From: JAJVID01 sp035714085
GTDB lineage: Bacteria > Acidobacteriota > Blastocatellia > RBC074
Length of the DNA stretch: 64,000 nucleotides
NCBI GenBank assembly: GCA_035714085.1
Contig: DASTMP010000285.1
Span: 3,659-67,658 of the forward strand
Direction: 5' to 3'
Below the pieces are notes generated by a model that was given only the letters and a program-made list of their open reading frames with translations, made no database searches and was not told the origin of the DNA. Numbering within the stretch: the stretch's first letter is position 1; each line of letters opens with the position of its first letter. The position numbers and the translations under genes were made by a program. Of this stretch, positions 34,601 through 42,574 are shown one piece after another.

Positions 34601-37600
34601 GGCTATCGCAGCCTGCTTTGCAGAGTACTCAGCCATTCTTCGCGCGAAGTCGAGGTTGGCGGCAGCCGTCGCTTCAGGGTCGATTTCCTTAGTGGTGAAG
34701 GTTTGAGTGGTAATGGGGAGCGACATGATCCTGTCGAATCGCGTCCGTGGCCTTGGCAATTCCACTCTGATGCGCATGTTTCCCCTGATGAACTGTATTC
34801 GTTCGTCGTCATATGCCCCCTCAGGGTAGTCAACGTTGGCGTAATTGGTCTTGATCCTCTCATTGGCGTCAAACGCTTTCAGTAACGGATGCTGGCTGCC
34901 AGACACGGACATAGAGTTGAAAGATTGCAGATAGGTTTCCGCGGGCATCGGTAGCAGGAATTTCGCGAGCACGTCCCGCCATTTATAAATATTTTGCGCC
35001 GTGAAATTGGTCATCAAGAGCGGCACGAACACGCACTCCTCCACCGACGACAATTTCTGAAATATCGCGTAATGACGCAGCACCTCGAAATACATCATGG
35101 TCAATGCGTGGCAATGATTGTGATTGGCGACGACTTCGCTGGTTACACCATACTGCTGCCCTTCTTGGACCGTAGTGACGACCGAGGCATTGAGTTGCCG
35201 ATAAGAGTCCGCATTCTGCATGATAGATTGACGCAACTTTTCCTGAAAGAACTGGGAAATGTTGCGTGAACTGTCTTGTGAAGCGTTAGAATTAGCGTTA
35301 GCCACGCCCCCTGCTATTCCCAATACGGCGCTTCCGGAACCGCCGTAACCAGTCCCGCCCCCATAACCAGAACCACCAGTGCCGAATCCCGCGCTGATGC
35401 CGCTGGTATTTGCCGAACTGCTGCCTCGCAATGATTCCGTGATGCTTCCACCAAGTTGGTTGACGATTTCACGCTCATCTACAATTCCCGCCGTTAGGCG
35501 CTCACCTTGAGAGAGCGCTTGAGATTCTGCGCCCACTAGGCGGTGGGAAGAATCGAACACGACGATTTGCTTTTTCTGGCCGGGCGCCAATGGCAGTGAA
35601 TAAATCAGCTCGCCCAGGGAATATCCGTCGGCTTTAATTTCGGATTTGTAGTGGAGAATATGTCCAGTCGCGACAGTGACGGCCTGATATAAAGAGAGGT
35701 GTTGGTCATCATCCTGCCATGCCACAGGGTTATCCAAATCGACACGCTTACGTTCCCGTTTCTCCGCGCCTCCAACCAGCTCATAATGGGTTTCCGTCCG
35801 GGGGACCAAGGCCGCCTGCAGGTGAGCCTTCAACTCCCTGGCGTTATCTTGAACAGCTTTAAAAGCAGCATAATTCTCGATTTCGCTTTCGGGAACGATG
35901 ACATTGAACAGATAGATGATCGCATCAACGCTGTTTAGCGCAGTGGTTATATCAGCGCTCGAAGCGTTGGCAGAGATACTGCGCATGGCATCAATTTTTG
36001 CATACGCGTCGCGAAGTTTCTGTGAGTCATACCACTTTCCGAATATGGGATTTCTTACAGCTGAATCCAACGCGGAAACAGAGCGCGAGATTTCCGAAAG
36101 AAGCACAAGGGCGATGCCCGGTTGCGCGACATCAACCTTTTTCAAAGTGTAGTTCGCTACATCGGGATCCGAGGTGCGAACGATGGCCTGGTAGTTGAAC
36201 TCGCTGAGAGTCCGGTTGGGCGTCGAGAGATTAACGCAGGATCCGCCGATGTCCTGGGAATATTCGTCCGATCCGATCAAGTCCGCCTGATCGGGAAGAC
36301 GAGAAACTTTTTTCTTCGTCTGACAATCACAGTCTTCTTTGGTATCGACATGCGGGCACTCGAGATCGTTGATCAACAAGTAAAGGAAATCGTCGGCAAT
36401 CGTCTGGTCACCGTTCCTGACGGCAGTCACATTCATCGCGGCGGGGCTGTTGGGAGTCACGGAAACCAGCGCCTGGGCCTCGGTAAACACGCCAAACGGA
36501 TAGGGCATGGAAAAATTGCCCACGCAGTCTGTCGTGCCGGCTCCGACAATTCTCCAGAGCGTATCCCCCGGCGCTTTGGCCTGGATCACCACCGTCAGGT
36601 CTTTGAGCGCGCATTCCTTGCCGAACTCAAGGACCTGGCCCCTCAGTTTCTTTGCCTTGTCATGAATGAGGCGCTTATCCGCGGAAACCAGTATGACCGG
36701 TTTCTGTAAAGGGACTTTTATTTCAAGATATGCAAGACGTTGATCGTTGGCCTGGTATTCCCTAGACCAGAGCAGTGAACCGTCAAAGGATTTGACCTTG
36801 ACCCAAACCGGACTCACTACGTTGTCGTACAGGCTGAGTTGACTGTCGGGGAACGAGAATAATACTGTTGAGTTATCCTGAATTTGGATATCGTCCGTGA
36901 ATGGATAGTGAAGTATTTGCACATCCTCCATTCGCGATTCGGAGAATTCCACTGACAGATCGTAAAACAGGAAATCCTGCTTTGAAACTATTTGGGATAT
37001 GTCGTTAGTGACAATCGTGAACTTCCCGGCAATCATCGACAACGGCAATTTCTGGTCGCTCGGCAAATGAGAAGGCATGGTTTTGTCGACGGCTACTTGT
37101 GATTTCGCTGCGAGAGTTTCGAGCCTGTTGAATTGGGCGACCTCGGTCGAGACTGAGAGGGCTGATTTTGCATCGGATTTATCAGACTGCAGCAGGGTGG
37201 TAGGCTGCTGCAGGCCGGGCGCGCGTTCCATCATTTGAGTGTTGAATAAGACCCTACTCAGTTCTTTCGAATCACCGGGCGAACTCAAAGAAATTACGTC
37301 CGGGCGCGGGTCGGCGGCAGTAGCTGTTATCGGCGGCATTTCTGCGCGCGCAAGAGCTGGGTTTTGTTCAACATCCGCCTTAATAACGCGGAAGGATGAA
37401 ATGAACTCGATCGGCTCTTTCAGGCATGGGACCTGTCGGCCCACGCAGTTGCATACGGGAGTGTATTCTACGCTGTCACCGGGACTGAAGGCTGGGAATT
37501 GCGCCTCGAAATACTGGGCCTGGTTGGTGAGGTCATTGCGCAGCCAGGCGGCGGGAATGGACTCCACCGGCCCCTGGTTCAGACGATAACGCAGCTCGAT

Positions 37601-37735
37601 GCGGTAGCTTGCATCGGGCGGCTGGATTCCAATGATCACAGATTGGGACGCGCCCTCCGCGACGGTGTCCGCCGGGGCGGGGGCATCTTCTGTCCCATAC
37701 CACAAGACCATTCCATCATGCTCAAACCTCGCCAT
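31658..37735 (-). CDS. Giant 2025-residue protein beside an encapsulin; C-terminal PD-(D/E)XK-like region
   Basis: Start at 37735 chosen for AAGGAGG 6 bases upstream. No signal peptide, so probably cytosolic. Visible parts: an N-terminal beta domain (about 1-125) with CNCVGRQVPC; a regulatory, carboxypeptidase-like beta domain (about 365-440, LRGQVLEFGKECALKDLTVV); Cys-rich CPHVDTKEDCDC (about 470); LGELIYSLPLAPGQKKQIVV (about 710); a Gly/Ser-rich hinge (about 775-810); N871-H-N-H-C-H876; a helical segment (about 1520-1640); and a C-terminal domain with KPDIFE (D1885) and YEIKP (E1901, K1903), spaced as in PD-(D/E)XK nucleases. The end is hydrophobic (IIELLLERGFILALL). I do not recognise the whole protein. 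It lies 124 bases downstream of the encapsulin gene, same strand, so the two probably form one unit; cargo or partner is inference. Confidence 0.75.
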   Translation of the reverse strand: MARFEHDGMVLWYGTEDAPAPADTVAEGASQSVIIGIQPPDASYRIELRYRLNQGPVESIPAAWLRNDLTNQAQYFEAQFPAFSPGDSVEYTPVCNCVGRQVPCLKEPIEFISSFRVIKADVEQNPALARAEMPPITATAADPRPDVISLSSPGDSKELSRVLFNTQMMERAPGLQQPTTLLQSDKSDAKSALSVSTEVAQFNRLETLAAKSQVAVDKTMPSHLPSDQKLPLSMIAGKFTIVTNDISQIVSKQDFLFYDLSVEFSESRMEDVQILHYPFTDDIQIQDNSTVLFSFPDSQLSLYDNVVSPVWVKVKSFDGSLLWSREYQANDQRLAYLEIKVPLQKPVILVSADKRLIHDKAKKLRGQVLEFGKECALKDLTVVIQAKAPGDTLWRIVGAGTTDCVGNFSMPYPFGVFTEAQALVSVTPNSPAAMNVTAVRNGDQTIADDFLYLLINDLECPHVDTKEDCDCQTKKKVSRLPDQADLIGSDEYSQDIGGSCVNLSTPNRTLSEFNYQAIVRTSDPDVANYTLKKVDVAQPGIALVLLSEISRSVSALDSAVRNPIFGKWYDSQKLRDAYAKIDAMRSISANASSADITTALNSVDAIIYLFNVIVPESEIENYAAFKAVQDNARELKAHLQAALVPRTETHYELVGGAEKRERKRVDLDNPVAWQDDDQHLSLYQAVTVATGHILHYKSEIKADGYSLGELIYSLPLAPGQKKQIVVFDSSHRLVGAESQALSQGERLTAGIVDEREIVNQLGGSITESLRGSSSANTSGISAGFGTGGSGYGGGTGYGGSGSAVLGIAGGVANANSNASQDSSRNISQFFQEKLRQSIMQNADSYRQLNASVVTTVQEGQQYGVTSEVVANHNHCHALTMMYFEVLRHYAIFQKLSSVEECVFVPLLMTNFTAQNIYKWRDVLAKFLLPMPAETYLQSFNSMSVSGSQHPLLKAFDANERIKTNYANVDYPEGAYDDERIQFIRGNMRIRVELPRPRTRFDRIMSLPITTQTFTTKEIDPEATAAANLDFARRMAEYSAKQAAIAPLTFGLSLIVDPPPHPPGLQYTTTQHEVLVRQAIFDAFMSLDANYQSVPPAECIRVVNFKPPATISIGPLGSISPTFSILDFFADNDDDKKQWTIYANLLGYTDVLTMLNAYFKGNLISEWDAIFYNDIAPLIFEKIVSDITLSEFSTDFSSETKYKGGERVIRLNLTGSTSKKRNQLPQQLNLTVRDQKFRDLKNYITFNVENLTISYSTAHYNGVLYSGNVNDDLFDDTGAALFIPENAEEKRSPRKEDAYLVYKLLEHLNSSIEYYNKALWYNLDPDRRFMLLDGFNIQNFNDFGLPIGSRSLASVVKNELITITGNSLVFPVAAGYKVSQSYIVEQIGDGAEIVSLLDHYQPLTPIEPYRISVPTKGVFAEAVQGVCNACEKIETDRLQDWTRFPNTDEPTAISPVTPPTPVVTDWQAAFKDFATPIVNIQNAPASPAPGAGLAGLSELLGKSGVFKDITGLDANQQNVLRTYLSNQENAKAFGEMAKEMAMQQHNTQNSGSIMDSITAAKNSGDITKQEAGQLVKDHLQQQIDGGETKKAELEKEKRQAIPSVAKAGVDAINRGGTDVTATTADPSGFIESVTVKNSALADSVTSQGFGSSASEQAYQAVVELLGKPSSPSGDDFYVVVDKLKQLEWSDLSGVLEQLASKGPSLDGMTWLELFNERTKDMIVDDRVLAATKAILIAHGGRTISTADDVEGAGSLGQLMLRLKAVDQIRILERLGFRDEAAEGAIASIYAAAVAAGLVQLPNALAMAAAPFDFGDWDPPGNQDIHFYVGNAVHEAIANYYKGRHPSPSHLVFTNTINVQTIADKIASDFGSTPDKIARALGERKPDIFEYSTEHLPPMFAYEIKPWAWGEIGLAKVAVDCAALHEAGVGAVPGPQRISGTQGVVPAPNGWAVFESPAPGLIVYQVFQASQVEIDARDQARGRKSQKVNAVSLRGAVTLTAASVGLYEIAAAIIELLLERGFILALL

Positions 37736-37859
37736 ATTCACCTCCTTGTTCAGGATGGCATAGGTGCGCCATTCAATATCCCTTCGACAGGCCGAGAGCG
37801 CCACTCACTCCCTGGCCGTCTCCATTCTGGCTCTTCTCCAGGCTCGGATTCCCGACCCT

Positions 37860-38744
37860 TTAATCCGGCTCTACAATGGGATCGATCCCCTGGAACTCGA
37901 GGCGGAGCAGCGCTCGGGGATCGCGGACGACGAACTGGATACGCTCGAAGACGCGAAAGCGAGATAGATGGTCATCCTGCTGCGTAAAACCAGTGATCGT
38001 GTCTTGACTGACCACCAGACTGGTCGCCTCGCCGCCGAGCGAGACGAGCAGGCCTCGATTCGCAGGGAGGCCGACAGTGGCATGAAATCCACCGGGGAGG
38101 AGCGGTTTCATACGGTCGGCCGCAGTCACCAGTGTGGGTGTCAGAGAGCGATGAGAATCGGCGTAGCGAGGCGGCGAGAGGAAGAGCGCATAGGGGCCAG
38201 GCTGACCCTGGGCTACAAGTCTATTGATGCCATCCGATACTGCGTCAAAATTTGCTTCCCCGAATATACCTGGGGGATTGCCTTCGGGTGGAACCACTTG
38301 TCTGGCCTGCGCAGCCAACCCCAAAAGCCCCTGGCGGGCCGACTCGCGGCGTTGGATATTGATCCCCGGCGGCAGCGGAACTGGCGACTCCCGCCCCCCG
38401 AAGAGAATGATCTCCTCGGCCATGGCAACCGACTTGGCGGCCATTCGGGCAAGAATTACCGCAGTGCCCAGCACAACTTCCTTCTCGATCTGGGTGTCGG
38501 TCAAGCTGAAGGATTGTGAGATCTCGACGAAGGGGATGGTGTTCTCATTGATGGTCAGGTCTTTGATGTCCACCGCGTCAACAGGGACACTGATGGCGTT
38601 GTCCATGGGGCGCGGCATAAAAACTTTGGCAGCGACCCGGATGCGATTCACCTCGTCGTGGACCGACTGGTCGATCTGGTCCCAGATATTCGTCTCCTTC
38701 CATGACTCCACTTCGTTTCGTTTGAGATTATTGTTTCCGGCCAT
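37860..38744 (-). CDS. Encapsulin-like shell protein (HK97 fold)
   Basis: 294 residues; AAGGAGG precedes the ATG at 38744. It follows Thermotoga maritima encapsulin in order: WDQIDQSVHDEVNRIRVAAK (N-arm), IPFVEISQSFSLTDTQIEKE, MAAKSVAMAEEIILFGG, GLLGLAA, FDAVSDGINRLVAQGQPGPY then ALFLSPPRY (about 183-194), GLLVSLGGEATSLVVSQDTI then TGF (about 233-255), and the ending FRVFERIQFVVRDPRALLRL. Family 1 encapsulins assemble into protein nanocompartments and take up cargo by a C-terminal peptide. No ferritin-like or DyP peroxidase gene is near; the neighbour is the 2025-residue protein. A phage capsid is unlikely, as no phage gene is present. The divergent spacer to 38998 (about 250 bases) may hold both promoters. 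Confidence 0.88.
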   Translation of the reverse strand: MAGNNNLKRNEVESWKETNIWDQIDQSVHDEVNRIRVAAKVFMPRPMDNAISVPVDAVDIKDLTINENTIPFVEISQSFSLTDTQIEKEVVLGTAVILARMAAKSVAMAEEIILFGGRESPVPLPPGINIQRRESARQGLLGLAAQARQVVPPEGNPPGIFGEANFDAVSDGINRLVAQGQPGPYALFLSPPRYADSHRSLTPTLVTAADRMKPLLPGGFHATVGLPANRGLLVSLGGEATSLVVSQDTITGFTQQDDHLSRFRVFERIQFVVRDPRALLRLEFQGIDPIVEPD

Positions 38745-38997
38745 TGCTATTCCTCCTTGCATAAGTTGTTAGGGCAGAAAGTCTGAGCGTTGATGCTATC
38801 GACGCAAATCGTGGCTTTCGCCAATAGCGTTCAACCATGAAAGCGATATTTGTCGCTGAAAGGGGCCAGACAATCTCAATTTTCTTTAGACTCAGTAGAT
38901 TCAAAATAGTCTTTTTGCGATACAATAAGCCTCTCAGATCGGTCGCCTGTAACTTCAGAAATAAGTAGCATCACCTTAACGCGAAACAGGAGGTCCC

Positions 38998-39570
38998 ATG
39001 GCTGAGAATCCGCGCACGGAAGTGAGTGAACTGCTCCTTAAGTGGGGCTATGGCGATCAGGAGGCGCTCAATCAACTGATCCCGTTGGTCTATGATGAGT
39101 TGCGCCGAATGGCCAGGCGATATCTGCGCCAGGAGCGCCCCGATCATACTCTACAGACGACCGCTCTGGTTCACGAAGCCTACCTCAAACTGCTTGGCCA
39201 AAAACATCATGATTTGCAGAACCGCATGCATTTTTTCGCCATCACGGCGCAGATGATGCGCCGCATTCTGGTGGATTATGCTCGTAGCCATCAGGCCAAG
39301 AGACGGGGAGGCGCTCATTTCATCAAACTCTCACTCGATGAGGCGCCGGAAGTAGCTGTTGGAAAGAATCCGGACCTGATTATGCTGGATGATGCGCTCA
39401 GCGCGCTTTCAGTCATCGATCCTCAGCAAAGCCGGGTGGTCGAATTGCGAGTATTCGGCGGGCTGACTGTTGAAGAAACCGCTAAGGTCCTGAAAATCTC
39501 GCCACGCACAGTCAAACGGGAATGGGGTATGGCCAGAGCCTGGCTTCACCAGCAAATGAATCGGCAATGA
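38998..39570 (+). CDS. ECF sigma factor, TIGR02999 type
   Basis: 190 residues; the ATG follows CAGGAGGTCCC. Typical opening VSELLLKWGYGDQEALNQLI then PLVYDELRRMARRYLRQE, TTALVHEAYLKLL, FFAITAQMMRRILVDYARSH (region 2), DDALSALSVIDPQQSRVVEL and GGLTVEETAKVLKISPRTVK (region 4). This is the TIGR02999 acidobacterial/planctomycetal ECF group. A Ser/Thr kinase starts 21 bases after its stop, and the encapsulin gene diverges on the other side. Control of the encapsulin unit by this sigma factor is possible but not shown. Confidence 0.93.
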   Translation: MAENPRTEVSELLLKWGYGDQEALNQLIPLVYDELRRMARRYLRQERPDHTLQTTALVHEAYLKLLGQKHHDLQNRMHFFAITAQMMRRILVDYARSHQAKRRGGAHFIKLSLDEAPEVAVGKNPDLIMLDDALSALSVIDPQQSRVVELRVFGGLTVEETAKVLKISPRTVKREWGMARAWLHQQMNRQ

Positions 39571-39591
39571 GCTAAGCCGTAACAAGTGTTT

Positions 39592-42372
39592 ATGGTGATG
39601 ACGCCTGTACGCTACAAACAGATCAAATCCATCTTTCAATCGGCCGTCGACCTTCCACACTCTGAACAAGCAATCTTCTTGGACAAGGCTTGTTCCGGTG
39701 ATGAAGGACTGCGGCGCGAGGTCGAAAACCTCCTCTCTTCTCATGGACAGGTTGAGGATTCCATTGAGCTCATCGCTTCGGAGGTGGCGGCGACAATGCT
39801 GGCCGGGCCTCAATCTGGATCTCTCATAGATCAGCAGGTTGGGGCTTACCAGATTATCAACCAGATCGGTCGGGGAGGAATGGGCGAGGTCTATCTGGCG
39901 CGCGACACGCGGCTGGGCCGTCAGGTCGCGCTCAAGCTGTTGCCGCCGCGTTTCACCGAAGACGCTCGGCGCGTCCAACGCTTTCGCCAGGAAGCGCGAG
40001 CCGCCTCGGCTCTCAATCATCCGAACATCATGACCATTCACGAGATCGGCGAAGTGGAGACCGCGGTCGGCGCGCTGCATTTCATCGCCACCGAGTTCAT
40101 CGAAGGCCGCACGCTGCGTGAGCTGATCAGAGACGGAAGGATGAGTCTCGGCGAAGCGCTCGAAGTGGCGATGCAGGTGGCCAGCGCGCTCTCAGCCGCG
40201 CACGCCGCCGGGATCGTCCACCGCGACATCAAGCCTGAAAACATCATGCTTCGGCCTGACGGTTACGTGAAGGTTTTGGATTTCGGACTCGCCAAGCTTG
40301 GGTTGGAGAGTGGGGAGTTGGGAATCGGGAATCGGGAATCGGGAATCCGAGAGCAGGTCGCTTGTCCCCATTCCCCATTCCCCACTCCCCACTCCCTAGT
40401 CTCGACTGATCCCGGGATGGTGCTTGGTACAGTTAGCTATATGTCGCCGGAGCAGGCGCGCGGGCTTGAGACTGACGCGCGGTCGGACATCTTCAGTCTT
40501 GGTATCGTGCTTTACGAGATGATCACTTCGCGTCGCCCGTTTGAAGGCGAGACGCCGAGCGACGTTATTGTGGCGCTACTCAATCAGGAGCCGCCTTTCG
40601 CCGAACACGCGCCCGATCTCCCCGGCGAACTTCGGCGCCTGGTCAGCCGGATGCTCGCCAAAGATTGCGCCGGGCGGCATCAAACCGCTGATGAAGCGCG
40701 GCGAGCGCTCAAAAGGTTGAAGCAGTGTCTGACGCCGGCGGGAGATTTCAAGACGCGCGAATTCAGCGGCCTGGCGAGCCTCGCGCGACGTTTCGGACGC
40801 GCGGGCGCGAGCGAAGATTACAAAACAGTCTTGACCACTACGCGGGAACCCCGGCCATCGAAATCCAGCGCCTTCTTCGCCGGACGATTCACACGCTCGC
40901 CATTGCGCGTCTCGCTGGCGCTCATGGCGCTGGCGGCGCTCATCGCCGCTGCGATTCTCGGGCTACAATGGCTCAATCGGCGAGATTCGCATATCGATTC
41001 GATCGCGGTGCTGCCATTTAAACCCCTGGTGGCCGACGCCCGCGATGAGGCGTTGGAGATGGGAATCGCCGACACGCTGATCACCAGATTAAGCAGGCTG
41101 CAAAAAATCACGGTACGGCCATTCAGCGCCGTGCGCAGATTCACTGCGCTCGACCAGGATCCGGTCGCGGCGGGGCGCCAGTTGCAGACACAGGCCGTCC
41201 TCGAAGGCAACATCCAGAAGGTGGGCGACAAAATCCGCGTCACAGCGCGGTTGATCGACGTCGGTCGCGGCAGGACGATTTGGACGCAGCAATTCGACGA
41301 GCGATGGGGTGACATCTTTGCGATTCAGGACGCCATCTCGCAGCGAGTCGCCGATGACTTGATAGTTACTTTGACCGGCGAAGAGCGCATCGAACTGGCC
41401 AAGAACTACACCGCCGACCCGGAAGCCTATCGGCTCTATGTGGACGGCAGTTATCAGTGGAACAAACGCACTCCAGAAGGCATCCGCAATGGACTCGAAG
41501 CTTTCCGGAAAGCCGCTGAGAAAGACCACGGCTATGCGCTGGCTTATGTCGGAGTGGCCAACGCCTACATCACGCTCGGCACATATCACCTGGCCGCGCC
41601 AAAGGAGGCGCTGCCATTGGCCCGCGAGGCTGCCGCGCAGGCCTTGAATATAGACGAGAGCCTGGCCGAAGCGCACACTGCGATGGGCAAGATCATCAGC
41701 GACTATTACTGGGACTGGCCGCTGGCCGAGAAGGAATTCAGGCGCGCGCTCAAATTGAAGCCCAATTATCCGATCCTGCATGATTGGTATTCCGCTTTTC
41801 TGGCTTATATGGGCCGATTTGATGAAGCTATCCGCGAAGCCGAGCTTGAATTGGAACTCGACCCGCTTTCGCCGATCGCTCATACCCGTTTAGGCATTGC
41901 GCTCTATCTGGCGCGCCGCTACGACCAGGCCATACCGGTTCTGCAGAAGACGATTAGTCAAGCCCCGAATTACACTCCCGCTCGACTTTTTCTAGGTCTT
42001 TGTTACTCGATACAAGGCAGGCGCGAGGAGGCGCTCGCTGAGTTTCAGAATGGACAGGCCATTGCCCCTAAAAATTCGGATTTCATCTCGCTGCTTGGTA
42101 ATGTTTCAGCGCTGGCAGGCAGGCGTGACGACGCGCGCCGTTATCAGGAGCAGTTGAATGAGTTGGCAAAGCGCGCCTATGTCTCGCCGTTCGCGCAAGC
42201 CACAATCTCGGCCGGTTTGGGCGATAATGACGCGGCCTTTATGTGGATGGAGAAATGTTTTGAGGAACGGTGCTCTGCGCTCGCCACACTGAAAACGGAC
42301 CCGAGATTTGACGTCTTTCGCCAGGACACCCGGTTTGAATTATTGATGCGTCGCGTCGGGTTCGCGCAGTGA
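39592..42372 (+). CDS. Ser/Thr protein kinase with TolB-like and TPR regions
   Basis: About 926 residues; start among GTG 39586, ATG 39592 and ATG 39598, none with a good ribosome site. An N-terminal helical segment (YKQIKSIFQSAVDLPHSEQA) typical of TIGR02999-linked kinases precedes the kinase: GRGGMGEVYLARD, VALKLLPPR, HRDIKPENIMLRPDG, DFGLAK, GTVSYMSPEQARG. A membrane helix (about 440-462) follows, then a TolB/adenylate-cyclase-like region (SIAVLPFKPLVADARDEALE) and about six TPRs. Between DFGLAK and GTVSYMSPEQ lies an odd insert encoded by an inverted microsatellite repeat (40306-40399), inside the activation loop. It probably pairs with the sigma factor 21 bases upstream. Confidence 0.92.
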   Translation: MVMTPVRYKQIKSIFQSAVDLPHSEQAIFLDKACSGDEGLRREVENLLSSHGQVEDSIELIASEVAATMLAGPQSGSLIDQQVGAYQIINQIGRGGMGEVYLARDTRLGRQVALKLLPPRFTEDARRVQRFRQEARAASALNHPNIMTIHEIGEVETAVGALHFIATEFIEGRTLRELIRDGRMSLGEALEVAMQVASALSAAHAAGIVHRDIKPENIMLRPDGYVKVLDFGLAKLGLESGELGIGNRESGIREQVACPHSPFPTPHSLVSTDPGMVLGTVSYMSPEQARGLETDARSDIFSLGIVLYEMITSRRPFEGETPSDVIVALLNQEPPFAEHAPDLPGELRRLVSRMLAKDCAGRHQTADEARRALKRLKQCLTPAGDFKTREFSGLASLARRFGRAGASEDYKTVLTTTREPRPSKSSAFFAGRFTRSPLRVSLALMALAALIAAAILGLQWLNRRDSHIDSIAVLPFKPLVADARDEALEMGIADTLITRLSRLQKITVRPFSAVRRFTALDQDPVAAGRQLQTQAVLEGNIQKVGDKIRVTARLIDVGRGRTIWTQQFDERWGDIFAIQDAISQRVADDLIVTLTGEERIELAKNYTADPEAYRLYVDGSYQWNKRTPEGIRNGLEAFRKAAEKDHGYALAYVGVANAYITLGTYHLAAPKEALPLAREAAAQALNIDESLAEAHTAMGKIISDYYWDWPLAEKEFRRALKLKPNYPILHDWYSAFLAYMGRFDEAIREAELELELDPLSPIAHTRLGIALYLARRYDQAIPVLQKTISQAPNYTPARLFLGLCYSIQGRREEALAEFQNGQAIAPKNSDFISLLGNVSALAGRRDDARRYQEQLNELAKRAYVSPFAQATISAGLGDNDAAFMWMEKCFEERCSALATLKTDPRFDVFRQDTRFELLMRRVGFAQ
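40306..40399. repeat. Inverted microsatellite hairpin inserted in frame in the kinase activation loop
   Basis: Left arm 40306-40347 contains GTGGGGAGTT and four GGGAATC units; right arm 40365-40399 carries CCCCATTCCCCATTCCCC and CCACTCCCC repeats. The arms are roughly complementary and resemble the intergenic hairpin at 52194-52270. The insert keeps the frame and adds about 33 residues (SGELGIGNRESG...FPTPHS) between the DFG and APE-type motifs. Confidence 0.8.
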
Positions 42373-42518
42373 GCGTGAGTGAAAAAGGCTGCTCGCGGCG
42401 CCGATCCTCGTCACATGGACGTCTCGCCCGCCGCCGGGTTGCAGTGAATGGTGGGAGCGCAGCTTTGACATGTCCACCGAATTGCCGGTATTTATGCATA
42501 TGCATCGATTTTTATAGG

Positions 42519-42544
42519 GGCGATCAAAGCTTGATCGCCTTTTT
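42519..42544 (+). terminator. Intrinsic terminator downstream of the kinase
   Basis: GGCGATCAA (42519-42527), loop AGC, TTGATCGCC (42531-42539), then TTTTT. It separates the sigma-kinase unit from the MFS gene. Confidence 0.85.
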
Positions 42545-42574
42545 AGTTTCTCATAGCAATAGTCTCAACCGGAA

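Noticed and set aside
37860..38744. Prophage capsid
   Set aside because: The HK97-like protein matches encapsulin better and no terminase, portal or tail genes are nearby.
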